NCBI GenBank assembly: GCA_019931105.1
Contig: JAIOUW010000001.1
Location: 1,860,001 to 1,924,000 of the forward strand
Source of the DNA: Flavobacteriaceae bacterium NBU2977
Lineage (GTDB): Bacteria > Bacteroidota > Bacteroidia > Flavobacteriales > Flavobacteriaceae
Direction: 5' to 3'
DNA length: 64,000 bases
The first letter of the stretch is position 1; each line of letters opens with the position of its first letter. The notes beneath the pieces are model-generated. The model was not told the DNA's origin. It did not search any database and saw nothing but the letters and a program-made list of their open reading frames with translations. Below, piece after piece: positions 42,061-50,309 of the stretch. A program made the translations under genes and the position numbers.

Positions 42061-44181
42061 ATGGCAATTTTAGAGAATATAAGAAAGCGAACCACGGTCT
42101 TGATATTGATAATCGGTCTCGCTTTGTTCGCATTCGTTATTTCTGGCGTATTCACGAGTGATTTGACCGGAGGCGGAAAAGTAGGTTCTACGGTGGCCGA
42201 AATAAATGGCACCGAGATTTCCATCGATGCGTTTCGCCAAAAGGTCGATATGGCCTCTAGAAGACAAGGCCCGTCTTTATCGACCATGCAGGTCGTTAAC
42301 CAAGTTTGGGACCAAGAGGTGCGCAATGCGATTTTGGCCGAACAGTTCGAAGACCTAGGAATCGATATTGAACGCGACCAGATAATGGACTATATAAAGA
42401 ACATTCCGTCGTATGCACAAAGCCCGCAATTTCAGAATGAGAGCGGTGTATTCGATGAGAATAAGTTTAGGGAATTCATAGCCGAAATGAAGATCAACAA
42501 TCCGGCGCAATACGCGCTTTGGTTGCAAGATGAGGAGTCTATCATACAGAATGCAAAGCAAGAGGCCTACTTCAATTTGGTAAAGGCCGGGGTCGGGGCA
42601 ACCTTGAAAGAAGGCGAGTTGGATTATAAATTGGCCAATACCAAAATGGACATCAGGTATGTTAAAGTTCCGTTTTCATCGATTCCAGACAGTACCATCA
42701 ATGTGACCAAGAGCGAGATCTCAAGTTATGTCAATGCCCACAAAGATGAATTTAAGCAAGAAGCGGCACGTGACATTCAATTTGTCTATTTTGAGGAAAA
42801 GCCATCTTTGGCCGACGAAAAGGCCATAGAGGAAGAAGTCACCAAATTACTTGACGATACTGTTGAATATAATGCGCAGACCGATAGAACGGATACTATT
42901 GCCGGCTTTAGAAATACCACTGACATGGCCGCTTTTTTAGATCGCCACTCAGATACCAAATTCGATACCATATACAGGGCGAAGAAAGATTTGCCGGCCA
43001 GTTTTGCCGATACCTTGATGACGTTACGAGTAGGCGAAATCTATGGTCCGTATCGTGATGGCAATTTTTATAAGATTTCCAAAATGGTCAACAGAAAACC
43101 GAACGGAACGGTAAAGGCTAGTCATATTTTGATTACTTACGAAGGGGCCACAAGGGCGAATCCAGATATTAAACGTACAAAAGAAGAAGCTGAGGTAAAA
43201 GCCAAAGATTTACTAAAGGAGGCGTTAAAAAAAGATGCCGTTTTTGTTGAATTGGCTCGAGATAACTCAGATGGCCCTTCGGCACCGAATGGTGGCGACC
43301 TAGGCTATTTCCAGCAAGGGGTAATGACACCCAAATTCAATGATTACGCATTTGGTAATCCAATTGGAAAAATAGGTTTGGTGGAAACCGAATTTGGTTT
43401 CCATATCATAAAGGTCGATGACAAACAAGATATCGTTCAGGTCGCCACTTTGACACGTGAGATCGAACCATCTGAAGAAACAATAAATACCCTGTTTACC
43501 GACGCGACCAAATTTGAAATGGAATCGATTGATTCCGATAAGGCATTTTTTGATTTGGCCAAAGAAAATGAATATGCCGTGATGCCCGTGAACAAGATAA
43601 AGGCTATGGATGAGAACCTGCCCGGTCTTGGTGCTCAACGGGCCATTGTACAATGGGCGTTTAACAGTGACACTAAGTTGGGTGATATCAGAAGATTCAA
43701 CATTAACAATGGTTACGCCGTTGTTCAACTTACGGCCAGTTACGATGAAGGTTTGATGTCTCCGGAAGATGCTTCGGCCACCGTATTGCCCAAAATACGT
43801 AAAGAGCGCAAGGCAGCACAGATCATTTCAACGAACAAGGGCAAATCGATGGATGATTTGGCCAAAGACAATAATGTAAGTGCCAGTACCGCAACAGCTT
43901 TGGCGGTCAAATCGCCTACCATTCCGGGATCTGGAAGCGAACCCGTCGTGGTTGGGACGGCCTATACTATGCAAGAGGGTGAGACCTCTGGCCTTATCGA
44001 AGGGCAATCGGGTGTTTTCATGATTACGGTAACGAAGAAACAAGAGGCCCCAAAACTCGATAATTATAGCACTTTTGCCAATTCACTTCAGTCGGCCAAT
44101 GCCTCTAAGGTGAATACGGCCGTCTACAATGCACTTAAGGAAGCTTCTGAAATTGAGGATAAAAGAGCCACTTTTTATTAG
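42061..44181 (+). CDS. Membrane-anchored peptidylprolyl isomerase (PpiD/SurA-like)
   Basis: This 706-residue protein has one N-terminal TM anchor (TVLILIIGLALFAFVISGVF, about 12-31). A SurA_N-type helical domain follows (ISIDAFRQKVDM near 57). The parvulin domain lies at about 350-455, with KASHILITYEG, FVELARDNSDGPSAPNGGDLG (split) and GLVETEFGFHIIKV. The long C-terminal part resembles PpiD, a periplasmic chaperone that escorts outer-membrane proteins. It follows the LptC/CNNM block on the same strand. A rho-independent terminator follows its stop codon. Confidence 0.85.
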   Translation: MAILENIRKRTTVLILIIGLALFAFVISGVFTSDLTGGGKVGSTVAEINGTEISIDAFRQKVDMASRRQGPSLSTMQVVNQVWDQEVRNAILAEQFEDLGIDIERDQIMDYIKNIPSYAQSPQFQNESGVFDENKFREFIAEMKINNPAQYALWLQDEESIIQNAKQEAYFNLVKAGVGATLKEGELDYKLANTKMDIRYVKVPFSSIPDSTINVTKSEISSYVNAHKDEFKQEAARDIQFVYFEEKPSLADEKAIEEEVTKLLDDTVEYNAQTDRTDTIAGFRNTTDMAAFLDRHSDTKFDTIYRAKKDLPASFADTLMTLRVGEIYGPYRDGNFYKISKMVNRKPNGTVKASHILITYEGATRANPDIKRTKEEAEVKAKDLLKEALKKDAVFVELARDNSDGPSAPNGGDLGYFQQGVMTPKFNDYAFGNPIGKIGLVETEFGFHIIKVDDKQDIVQVATLTREIEPSEETINTLFTDATKFEMESIDSDKAFFDLAKENEYAVMPVNKIKAMDENLPGLGAQRAIVQWAFNSDTKLGDIRRFNINNGYAVVQLTASYDEGLMSPEDASATVLPKIRKERKAAQIISTNKGKSMDDLAKDNNVSASTATALAVKSPTIPGSGSEPVVVGTAYTMQEGETSGLIEGQSGVFMITVTKKQEAPKLDNYSTFANSLQSANASKVNTAVYNALKEASEIEDKRATFY

Positions 44182-44190
44182 TAATCGAAG

Positions 44191-45102
44191 TTAAGAAAGA
44201 ACCATTTGGGAATAGGGTATGATCGTTTCATACCCTTTTTCTTTGAAATAATCGGGTGTCCGGTTATCTCCGGTAGCCAATATAAAATCGCCTCCCCAGG
44301 CCCCTAGACTTTTTATAGCCCCTGAATAGTCAGAAAACAATTTTTCGCCCACGGGTTTGAGATTGAGCGCTCGAGACAGTAAGTCTTCGTGTTTGGAGAT
44401 CAACTCTTCGAAGAGGTTTAATTTTTTACATTTAAGTAGTTGCAAAGAAACGTCAGAGAGGCTATTGATCAGTTCTATTTGGTCGAAATGTTTTTTTCTA
44501 TAGTCAGCAATGCCCTCGCGACTGTTTTGCTTTTTGTTGAGATGTATGAAAAAAAGACGGTCCTTGAATGGAGGGTCGTAGTGAACGACTTTTGTTTTAG
44601 GACGCGAATCTTCAAGCCAAAACAACACTGGGGAATCATTTTGGGCACAGGCGATGTCATATCCACTACCTCCAAAGGTTTTTGCTAATAATGCATAGGG
44701 ATCTACGCCCGACCATTGCGCGATGTTATTGATTAGGGTAGATGAAGTGCCGAGTCCCCAATTTTGAGAAAATGTAAGCTTTGTTTCAACTCTTAGTCCA
44801 CCAGGCTCTACTAAAAATTTAGGATTCAAACCTTTTGCTTGTCGCAGTATTGCGATCAAGGTTTTTGATATTTTGGCATCGGAACTTGAAACTTCGGCGA
44901 ACGACAACAATTCATAACGACCTTCGAACCAAATATTTCCTTTTTCATCAATACTCTTCCAATGTAGCATTGCTGAATCCTCTTCGGTCACATTCAACGA
45001 TTGGCCAAATTTGGTCGGCACCGCTAAACCCTTTGCCCCATCTAAAATGGCATATTCGCCTGATAACAAAAGCTTCCCGTTGCTGTAAAAGTTTTTTGTC
45101 AT
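44191..45102 (-). CDS. GYDIA-family GHMP kinase (phosphomevalonate-kinase candidate)
   Basis: A 303-residue GHMP kinase of the family named for the GYDIA motif. N-terminal KLLLSGEYAILDGAKGLAVPT is at 10-30, the ATP loop WGLGTSSTL at 115-123 and GGSGYDIACAQ at 144-154. The C-terminal domain continues to about 300. It is co-transcribed with the HMG-CoA reductase gene (4-bp overlap), so a mevalonate-pathway role is likely. A separate mevalonate kinase is at 0.4-1.3 kb. Phosphomevalonate kinase is the missing step, and this is the best candidate in the window; it is not proven. Confidence 0.82.
   Translation of the reverse strand: MTKNFYSNGKLLLSGEYAILDGAKGLAVPTKFGQSLNVTEEDSAMLHWKSIDEKGNIWFEGRYELLSFAEVSSSDAKISKTLIAILRQAKGLNPKFLVEPGGLRVETKLTFSQNWGLGTSSTLINNIAQWSGVDPYALLAKTFGGSGYDIACAQNDSPVLFWLEDSRPKTKVVHYDPPFKDRLFFIHLNKKQNSREGIADYRKKHFDQIELINSLSDVSLQLLKCKKLNLFEELISKHEDLLSRALNLKPVGEKLFSDYSGAIKSLGAWGGDFILATGDNRTPDYFKEKGYETIIPYSQMVLS
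44214..44240 (+). terminator. Intrinsic terminator of the PpiD-like gene, inside the antisense GYDIA kinase coding region
   Basis: The 9-bp perfect stem AGGGTATGA/TCATACCCT has a 5-base loop (TCGTT) and is followed by TTTTT on the plus strand. It is 33 bp after the PpiD-like stop. The 3' coding end of the minus-strand GYDIA kinase covers it. Confidence 0.75.
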
Positions 45103-46421
45103 TTGCCATTTCTCAAGGCTTCAAAAGCATCGACCACGGCACTATGCGAGGCAGTATGGTTTTTGAAGTGTTCGGTCAGGTTCTTTTTTTCTTCTTGGGT
45201 GGCGCCCAATTGATTAAGAATGTTCAACAGGTGCATTTTCATATGGCCTTCTTGTATGCCCGTTGTAACCAGCGAACTTACCGCGGCAAAGTTTTGTGCA
45301 AGGCCGGCAACGGCAACAATTTGCATTAACTTTTCAGCCGTAGGCCTTTGTAAGATTTCGAGGGCCAGTTTTACCAAAGGATGAAGTGAGGTTAGTCCGC
45401 CGACCGTGCCCAAAGCCAAGGGCAATTCGATCCAAAAATGAAAAATATCACCCCTGATCTCCGCATGGGTCAGGCTGGTATATTTTCCATCTTTGGCGGC
45501 ATAGGCATGTATTCCCGCTTCCACTGCCCTAAAATCATTGCCCGTGGCCAATACGACCGCATCGATACCGTTCATAATACCCTTGTTATGGGTTACCGCC
45601 CTATGGGGCTCGACCTTGGCAATGTCGATGGCCCGTACCATTTTATCTGCGAACGCTTTCGGTGAAATCGAATTCGGAACTTTTAATTCTTTGACAGGGC
45701 AACTGACCTCTGCCTTCACAAGGCAATCGGGTACATAGTTGCTCAGAATGCCCATTACGATTTCGATATGCTTTTCTTTTTCGGTAAATTGACCAAAAAG
45801 TAGCGCTTGTTCCTTAAAGGTTTTGCCAAATTGTTCGAGGCATGAATTGATGAAATTCGCCCCCATGGCATCCAGGGTTTCAAAAGTACAGTGCAACTGA
45901 TAGTAACCCTTTATTTGAGCCGTCTTGTCGCGCAGTTCAATATCGACTATACCTCCTCCGCGCCCCTCCATATTTTTTGTGATCGGCCTTGCATCGGCCC
46001 TTAATTTTGGTTTTACCTCGAGGAAGAATTTTTTAAGTTTCGATGGATTGCCGTAATAGTTAAAATGTACCTGCCCTATTTTCTGGGTTCCGAGTACGAC
46101 GGTCTTGAATCCGCCGCGATCCAGCCAAAATTTAGCGGCCCGACTGGCCGCTGCAACCACCGAGCTTTCTTCAATGGCCATTGGAATCGCGTATAACTTG
46201 CCATTTATCAAAAAATTCGGCGCAATGCCAAAAGGCAGGTAATAATTGGTTATCGTGTTTTCGATGAACTCATCGTGTAATTTTTGAAGCTCGATGTCCT
46301 CGTTCCAATAGTTTTTCAAGATTCTTTTTGCGGCCTTTGGATCGGGGGTGAAGTTGTTGGCCAACCAATCGATTTTTTCTTCTTTGGTCAGTTTGGAAAA
46401 TCCTTCGATAGGCTTTGTCAT
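45099..46421 (-). CDS. Hydroxymethylglutaryl-CoA reductase, degradative (class II) type
   Basis: A 440-residue HMG-CoA reductase of the short class II form without membrane anchor. The signature motifs VAAASRAAKFW near 90-100, GGGIVDIELRDK near 150-161 and NSCLEQFGKTFKEQALLFG (split) near 190-208 are seen. The NAD(P)-binding/catalytic segment VATGNDFRAVEAGIHAYAA (split) is near 290-308. In bacteria this class often works in the synthetic direction to provide mevalonate. It overlaps the GYDIA kinase by 4 bp. Cofactor preference cannot be told. Confidence 0.93.
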   Translation of the reverse strand: MTKPIEGFSKLTKEEKIDWLANNFTPDPKAAKRILKNYWNEDIELQKLHDEFIENTITNYYLPFGIAPNFLINGKLYAIPMAIEESSVVAAASRAAKFWLDRGGFKTVVLGTQKIGQVHFNYYGNPSKLKKFFLEVKPKLRADARPITKNMEGRGGGIVDIELRDKTAQIKGYYQLHCTFETLDAMGANFINSCLEQFGKTFKEQALLFGQFTEKEKHIEIVMGILSNYVPDCLVKAEVSCPVKELKVPNSISPKAFADKMVRAIDIAKVEPHRAVTHNKGIMNGIDAVVLATGNDFRAVEAGIHAYAAKDGKYTSLTHAEIRGDIFHFWIELPLALGTVGGLTSLHPLVKLALEILQRPTAEKLMQIVAVAGLAQNFAAVSSLVTTGIQEGHMKMHLLNILNQLGATQEEKKNLTEHFKNHTASHSAVVDAFEALRNGK

Positions 46422-46574
46422 AAAGTACTTGGTTTCGTGATAAAGATAAGCATAAACCTGAAAAAGGGACTCTTATGTTCGCTTGACCCCTTATTGTATT
46501 TTAATGGTAAAGGTTATATTATCTGCAAAATTATCACTAAACTTGACCGATTTAATCCAATTTTTAACAAACTA

Positions 46575-48740
46575 ATGCGAAAAATAGTATTACTGGGTTT
46601 TATAGGGGTCTTTTTTTTGACATCTGCACATTCCCAAAACAAACAAATAACCGTAGAAGATATCTACCAAGGCACCTTTGGCACCGAAGGTCTTGACGCC
46701 CTGCGATCGCTCAACAATGGCAAGGAATATACTGTTTTGAACTATGACCGTGTAAGTAAGGCAAGTTCGATCGACATGTATGATTATACCACCTTGTCCA
46801 AAGTCCGGACTATAGTTTCTTCGGCAGATTTGAAAGGGGTGTCTAACTTCACCTCCTATGAATTTAGTACAGATGAAAGTAAAATTCTTTTGGCCACAGA
46901 AGTCGAGTCTATTTTTAGGCGTTCTACTTTGGGCGTTTTCTTCGTTTATGATATTGGCTCAAAGACCGTAATCCAAATCTCGGATTCGAAAATTCAAGAG
47001 CCTTCACTATCGCCTGATGGCACCCAAGTTGCCTATGTTCTTGATAATAATATTTACCTTTTCAACATAGCCGATAAGACCACGAAACAATTGACGACCG
47101 ATGGCGTCAAGAACAAAATAATCAATGGTGTTACCGATTGGGTCTATGAAGAGGAGTTTGCTTTCGTTCGGGCTTTTGAATGGAATTCCGATGGTACCAA
47201 AATCGCGTTTCTTCGCTTTGATGAGACCGATGTTCCCGAATTTTCCATGGATGTCTATGGTGCCGAACTCTATCAAAAGCCATATGTGTTCAAGTACCCG
47301 AAAGCGGGCGAGAAAAATGCGATGGTGACTTTGCACACGTACGACCTTTCTTCGAAAAGTATTTCGAATGTTGATTTGGCCGACGCATACTATATTCCTC
47401 GAATAAAGTGGATGAAAAACCCCGATCAACTAAGTGTACAGACAATCAACCGTCATCAAAACCATTTACGGTTGCACCGGGTCAATACAAAAGACAATAG
47501 CATTGATCTGTTATTGGAAGAAAAAGACGAAGCTTATGTCGATATTCACGATAACCTTACTTTTTTGGCCGATGACAGTTTGATATGGTCAAGTGAAAAA
47601 GATGGATGGAACCATATTTATCTGCATGATAAGAACGGCCGATTGGTTGAACAGGTTACCAAAGGCCCTTGGGAGGTAACGGCCTATTATGGCTATGACC
47701 CTAAAAAAGACAAAATATACTATCAATCTACCGAAAATGGTTCTATAAACAGGGGTGTTTATAGTGTTTCCAGTAATGGTAAGAACAAAAAGGAATTGGC
47801 AACCGCGTTGGGAACTAACAGTGCTGATTTCAGTGCCGACTTCACGTATTTCATCAATACTTTTTCAAGCGCCGCCACACCGCCTGAATATACATTGCAC
47901 AGGGCGTCGAACGGCAAAAAGTTGAAGGATATCAAAGACAATAATAACCTTCTTAATAATTTAAAAGGTTATGTTACCTCCCCAAAGGAATTTTCCACCA
48001 TAGCCATCAATGGTAACGATTTGAACATGTATATGGTCAAGCCCAAAGATTTTGATGCCTCTAAAAAATACCCGATGTTAATGTTTCAATATAGCGGTCC
48101 GGGATCACAACAAGTTGCGAACCGATGGATGGCAGCCAATGACTACTGGCACCAGATGTTGGCCCAAATGGGCTACATAATTGTGTGCGTCGACGGTAGG
48201 GGCACAGGTCTTAAGGGTAGAGACTTCAAAAAGGTCACGTATTTGAATTTGGTAAAGTATGAGACCGAAGACCAGATCTCCGCTGCCAAAAAGTTGAGCG
48301 AGCTACCTTATATCGATGAAGAGCGTACTGGAATTTGGGGTTGGAGTTTTGGCGGGCATATGGCCACAAATTGCATATTGAAAGGCAATGATGTCTTTGA
48401 AATGGCGATTGCTGTGGCACCGGTTACAAGTTGGCGATTCTACGATACCATCTATACCGAGCGATTCATGCGAACACCTGAAGAGAATCCGAATGGGTAC
48501 GATGACAATTCGCCTTTCAACTATCCTGAGCTTTTACAAGGAAAATATTTGTTGGTACATGGATCTGGTGACGATAACGTTCACGTACAGAACAGTATGC
48601 GAATGATCGAGGCATTGGTTCAGGCGAATAAACAGTTCGATTGGGCGATATATCCTGATAAGAACCATGGCATTTATGGCGGCAATACCCGAATACATCT
48701 CTTTACCAAATTGACCGATTTTGTAAAAGAAAACTTGTAA
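46575..48740 (+). CDS. Dipeptidyl peptidase IV-type S9 serine peptidase, exported
   Basis: The ATG at 46575 gives a clean signal peptide (MRKIVLLGFIGVFFLTSAHSQ) and 721 residues. The frame is open to 46284, but that region overlaps the HMG-CoA reductase on the other strand. An eight-bladed propeller (about 25-470) precedes an alpha/beta-hydrolase domain with the catalytic set S591 in GWSFGG, D666 in GSGDDNVH and H698 in DKNHGIYGG. It releases X-Pro (or similar) dipeptides from peptide N-termini, probably at the periplasm or cell surface. The next gene is a peptide transporter. Confidence 0.92.
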   Translation: MRKIVLLGFIGVFFLTSAHSQNKQITVEDIYQGTFGTEGLDALRSLNNGKEYTVLNYDRVSKASSIDMYDYTTLSKVRTIVSSADLKGVSNFTSYEFSTDESKILLATEVESIFRRSTLGVFFVYDIGSKTVIQISDSKIQEPSLSPDGTQVAYVLDNNIYLFNIADKTTKQLTTDGVKNKIINGVTDWVYEEEFAFVRAFEWNSDGTKIAFLRFDETDVPEFSMDVYGAELYQKPYVFKYPKAGEKNAMVTLHTYDLSSKSISNVDLADAYYIPRIKWMKNPDQLSVQTINRHQNHLRLHRVNTKDNSIDLLLEEKDEAYVDIHDNLTFLADDSLIWSSEKDGWNHIYLHDKNGRLVEQVTKGPWEVTAYYGYDPKKDKIYYQSTENGSINRGVYSVSSNGKNKKELATALGTNSADFSADFTYFINTFSSAATPPEYTLHRASNGKKLKDIKDNNNLLNNLKGYVTSPKEFSTIAINGNDLNMYMVKPKDFDASKKYPMLMFQYSGPGSQQVANRWMAANDYWHQMLAQMGYIIVCVDGRGTGLKGRDFKKVTYLNLVKYETEDQISAAKKLSELPYIDEERTGIWGWSFGGHMATNCILKGNDVFEMAIAVAPVTSWRFYDTIYTERFMRTPEENPNGYDDNSPFNYPELLQGKYLLVHGSGDDNVHVQNSMRMIEALVQANKQFDWAIYPDKNHGIYGGNTRIHLFTKLTDFVKENL

Positions 48741-48760
48741 TAAACCAATCATAAGATCTT

Positions 48761-50293
48761 ATGGAAACCAAAAATGAATATACCGATCAAGAGCAAATGT
48801 TCGGCCATCCCAAAGGTTTGTTCTATCTCTTTTTCGCCGAGCTGTGGGAACGTTTTAGTTTTTATGGTATGCGTGCCTTGCTTACCCTTTATATGGTCAA
48901 TGTTATCTTCGAAGCATTGGCCGAGCGCGATTTTGCAACGGCCGCGGTTTATGCTTCATACGGATCGTTGGTGTATGCATCAACGGTGATTGGGGGCAAA
49001 ATATCAGATCAGATTTTGGGTATGCGCAATTCCATTTTTTTAGGAGGCATATTGATGGCCCTTGGGCACTTCGTTCTGGCCATTGAGAACAATATGGCGT
49101 TCTTTTTGGCCTTGTCGCTCATCATCGTTGGTAATGGGTTTTTTAAGCCGAACATCTCAACTTTTGTTGGCACTTTATATGAAAAGGGAGATCCCAAAAA
49201 AGATTCGGGATTTACGATATTTTATATGGGAATCAATATTGGAGGCTGGGTAGCCCCGCTCTTGTGTGGTTGGTTGGCGGCAAAATATGGATGGCATTAT
49301 GGTTTCGGTTTGGCCGGAATCGGGATGCTAACGGGACTTATATTTTTCTGGAGCGGTATCAAAAAGAACGTTTTTGGAAATCGAGGGCTTCCTCCTAATG
49401 AAGAAGTAATGGACAAAAAAATAGTTGGAATTCCGCAAGGTATTCTTGTTCCGATCTTGGCCGTTATGGCCGTACCTTTGATAGCTTTTCTATTGTCCTC
49501 GTACGAATCTGTCGCAACAGAGGGTATGTTCGCCGGCCAGAATATAGTAAATGTCATATTCACGGGTATTGGTATTACGGTTCTCGCGTACTTGGCCTAT
49601 ATCATGTACAAAGCTTCCCTTGATGAGCGTAAAAAATTATTCGTTGCAGTGCTGCTTACATTTTTCATGACCATTTTTTGGGGATTTCATGAGCTTTCGG
49701 GGAGTGTAATAACACTCTTCGCTGCAAGAAATATTGATTTGGAGGGAATAATGACCGCCGCACAGACTAATTCTTTGAACTCAATGTTCATAATAATTTT
49801 AGCGATTCCTATTTCAATGATGTGGACATGGTTGAGCAAGAAAAAATCGAATCCAAGAACCCCTTATAAATTCGGTTTGGGATTGTTGTTCGCTGGAATT
49901 AGTTTCTATGTTTTGGCGATTAGCGGAGCAAGTGCCAACGACAATGGTTTAGTGCCATTTGCTTATCTTTTGTTGATGTATTTTCTGCTTTCTGTCGGTG
50001 AGTTGTTCATGTCACCGGTCGGCCTTTCGAAGATGACCGATTTGGCACCTCTGCGCTTTATAGCCTTTATTATGGGGGTTTGGTTTTTATCATCGGCTTT
50101 TGCATTTCAGATTGTAGGGTTTATTGGCAAACAATTGGCAATCGAAAGTACTGACAAGAACATTGGGGGATTGGAAACCTTGGGTGTTTACACCGATGGT
50201 TTTATGTTAATAGCCAAATATGCGCTAGGAGCCGGATTGATTGTGCTCGTAACATCTCCATTGATTAAAAAGCTGATGGGCAAGATACATTGA
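48761..50293 (+). CDS. Proton-dependent oligopeptide transporter (POT/PTR family)
   Basis: A 510-residue inner-membrane MFS protein. The family signature ELWERFSFYGMRALLTLYM is at about 27-45 (the ExxERFxYY motif, with F for the first Y). The second PTR motif, FTIFYMGINIGGWVAPLLCGWLA (split), is near 148-170. About 13 TM segments are visible. It imports di- and tripeptides with protons. Its gene follows the dipeptidyl peptidase by 20 bp and is convergent with comEC (stop codons adjacent). Confidence 0.92.
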   Translation: METKNEYTDQEQMFGHPKGLFYLFFAELWERFSFYGMRALLTLYMVNVIFEALAERDFATAAVYASYGSLVYASTVIGGKISDQILGMRNSIFLGGILMALGHFVLAIENNMAFFLALSLIIVGNGFFKPNISTFVGTLYEKGDPKKDSGFTIFYMGINIGGWVAPLLCGWLAAKYGWHYGFGLAGIGMLTGLIFFWSGIKKNVFGNRGLPPNEEVMDKKIVGIPQGILVPILAVMAVPLIAFLLSSYESVATEGMFAGQNIVNVIFTGIGITVLAYLAYIMYKASLDERKKLFVAVLLTFFMTIFWGFHELSGSVITLFAARNIDLEGIMTAAQTNSLNSMFIIILAIPISMMWTWLSKKKSNPRTPYKFGLGLLFAGISFYVLAISGASANDNGLVPFAYLLLMYFLLSVGELFMSPVGLSKMTDLAPLRFIAFIMGVWFLSSAFAFQIVGFIGKQLAIESTDKNIGGLETLGVYTDGFMLIAKYALGAGLIVLVTSPLIKKLMGKIH

Positions 50294-50309
50294 TTATGGT
50301 ATATCAATG
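50288..50309. other. Stem-loop spanning the two adjacent stop codons of POT and comEC
   Basis: CATTGAT pairs with ATCAATG across an 8-base loop. The stop codons of the plus-strand transporter and the minus-strand comEC lie inside it. No T-tract follows, so it is not a typical terminator by itself. Confidence 0.45.

Noticed and set aside
46284-46574. N-terminal extension of the dipeptidyl peptidase
   Set aside because: Overlaps the HMG-CoA reductase gene, and the downstream ATG gives a proper signal peptide.
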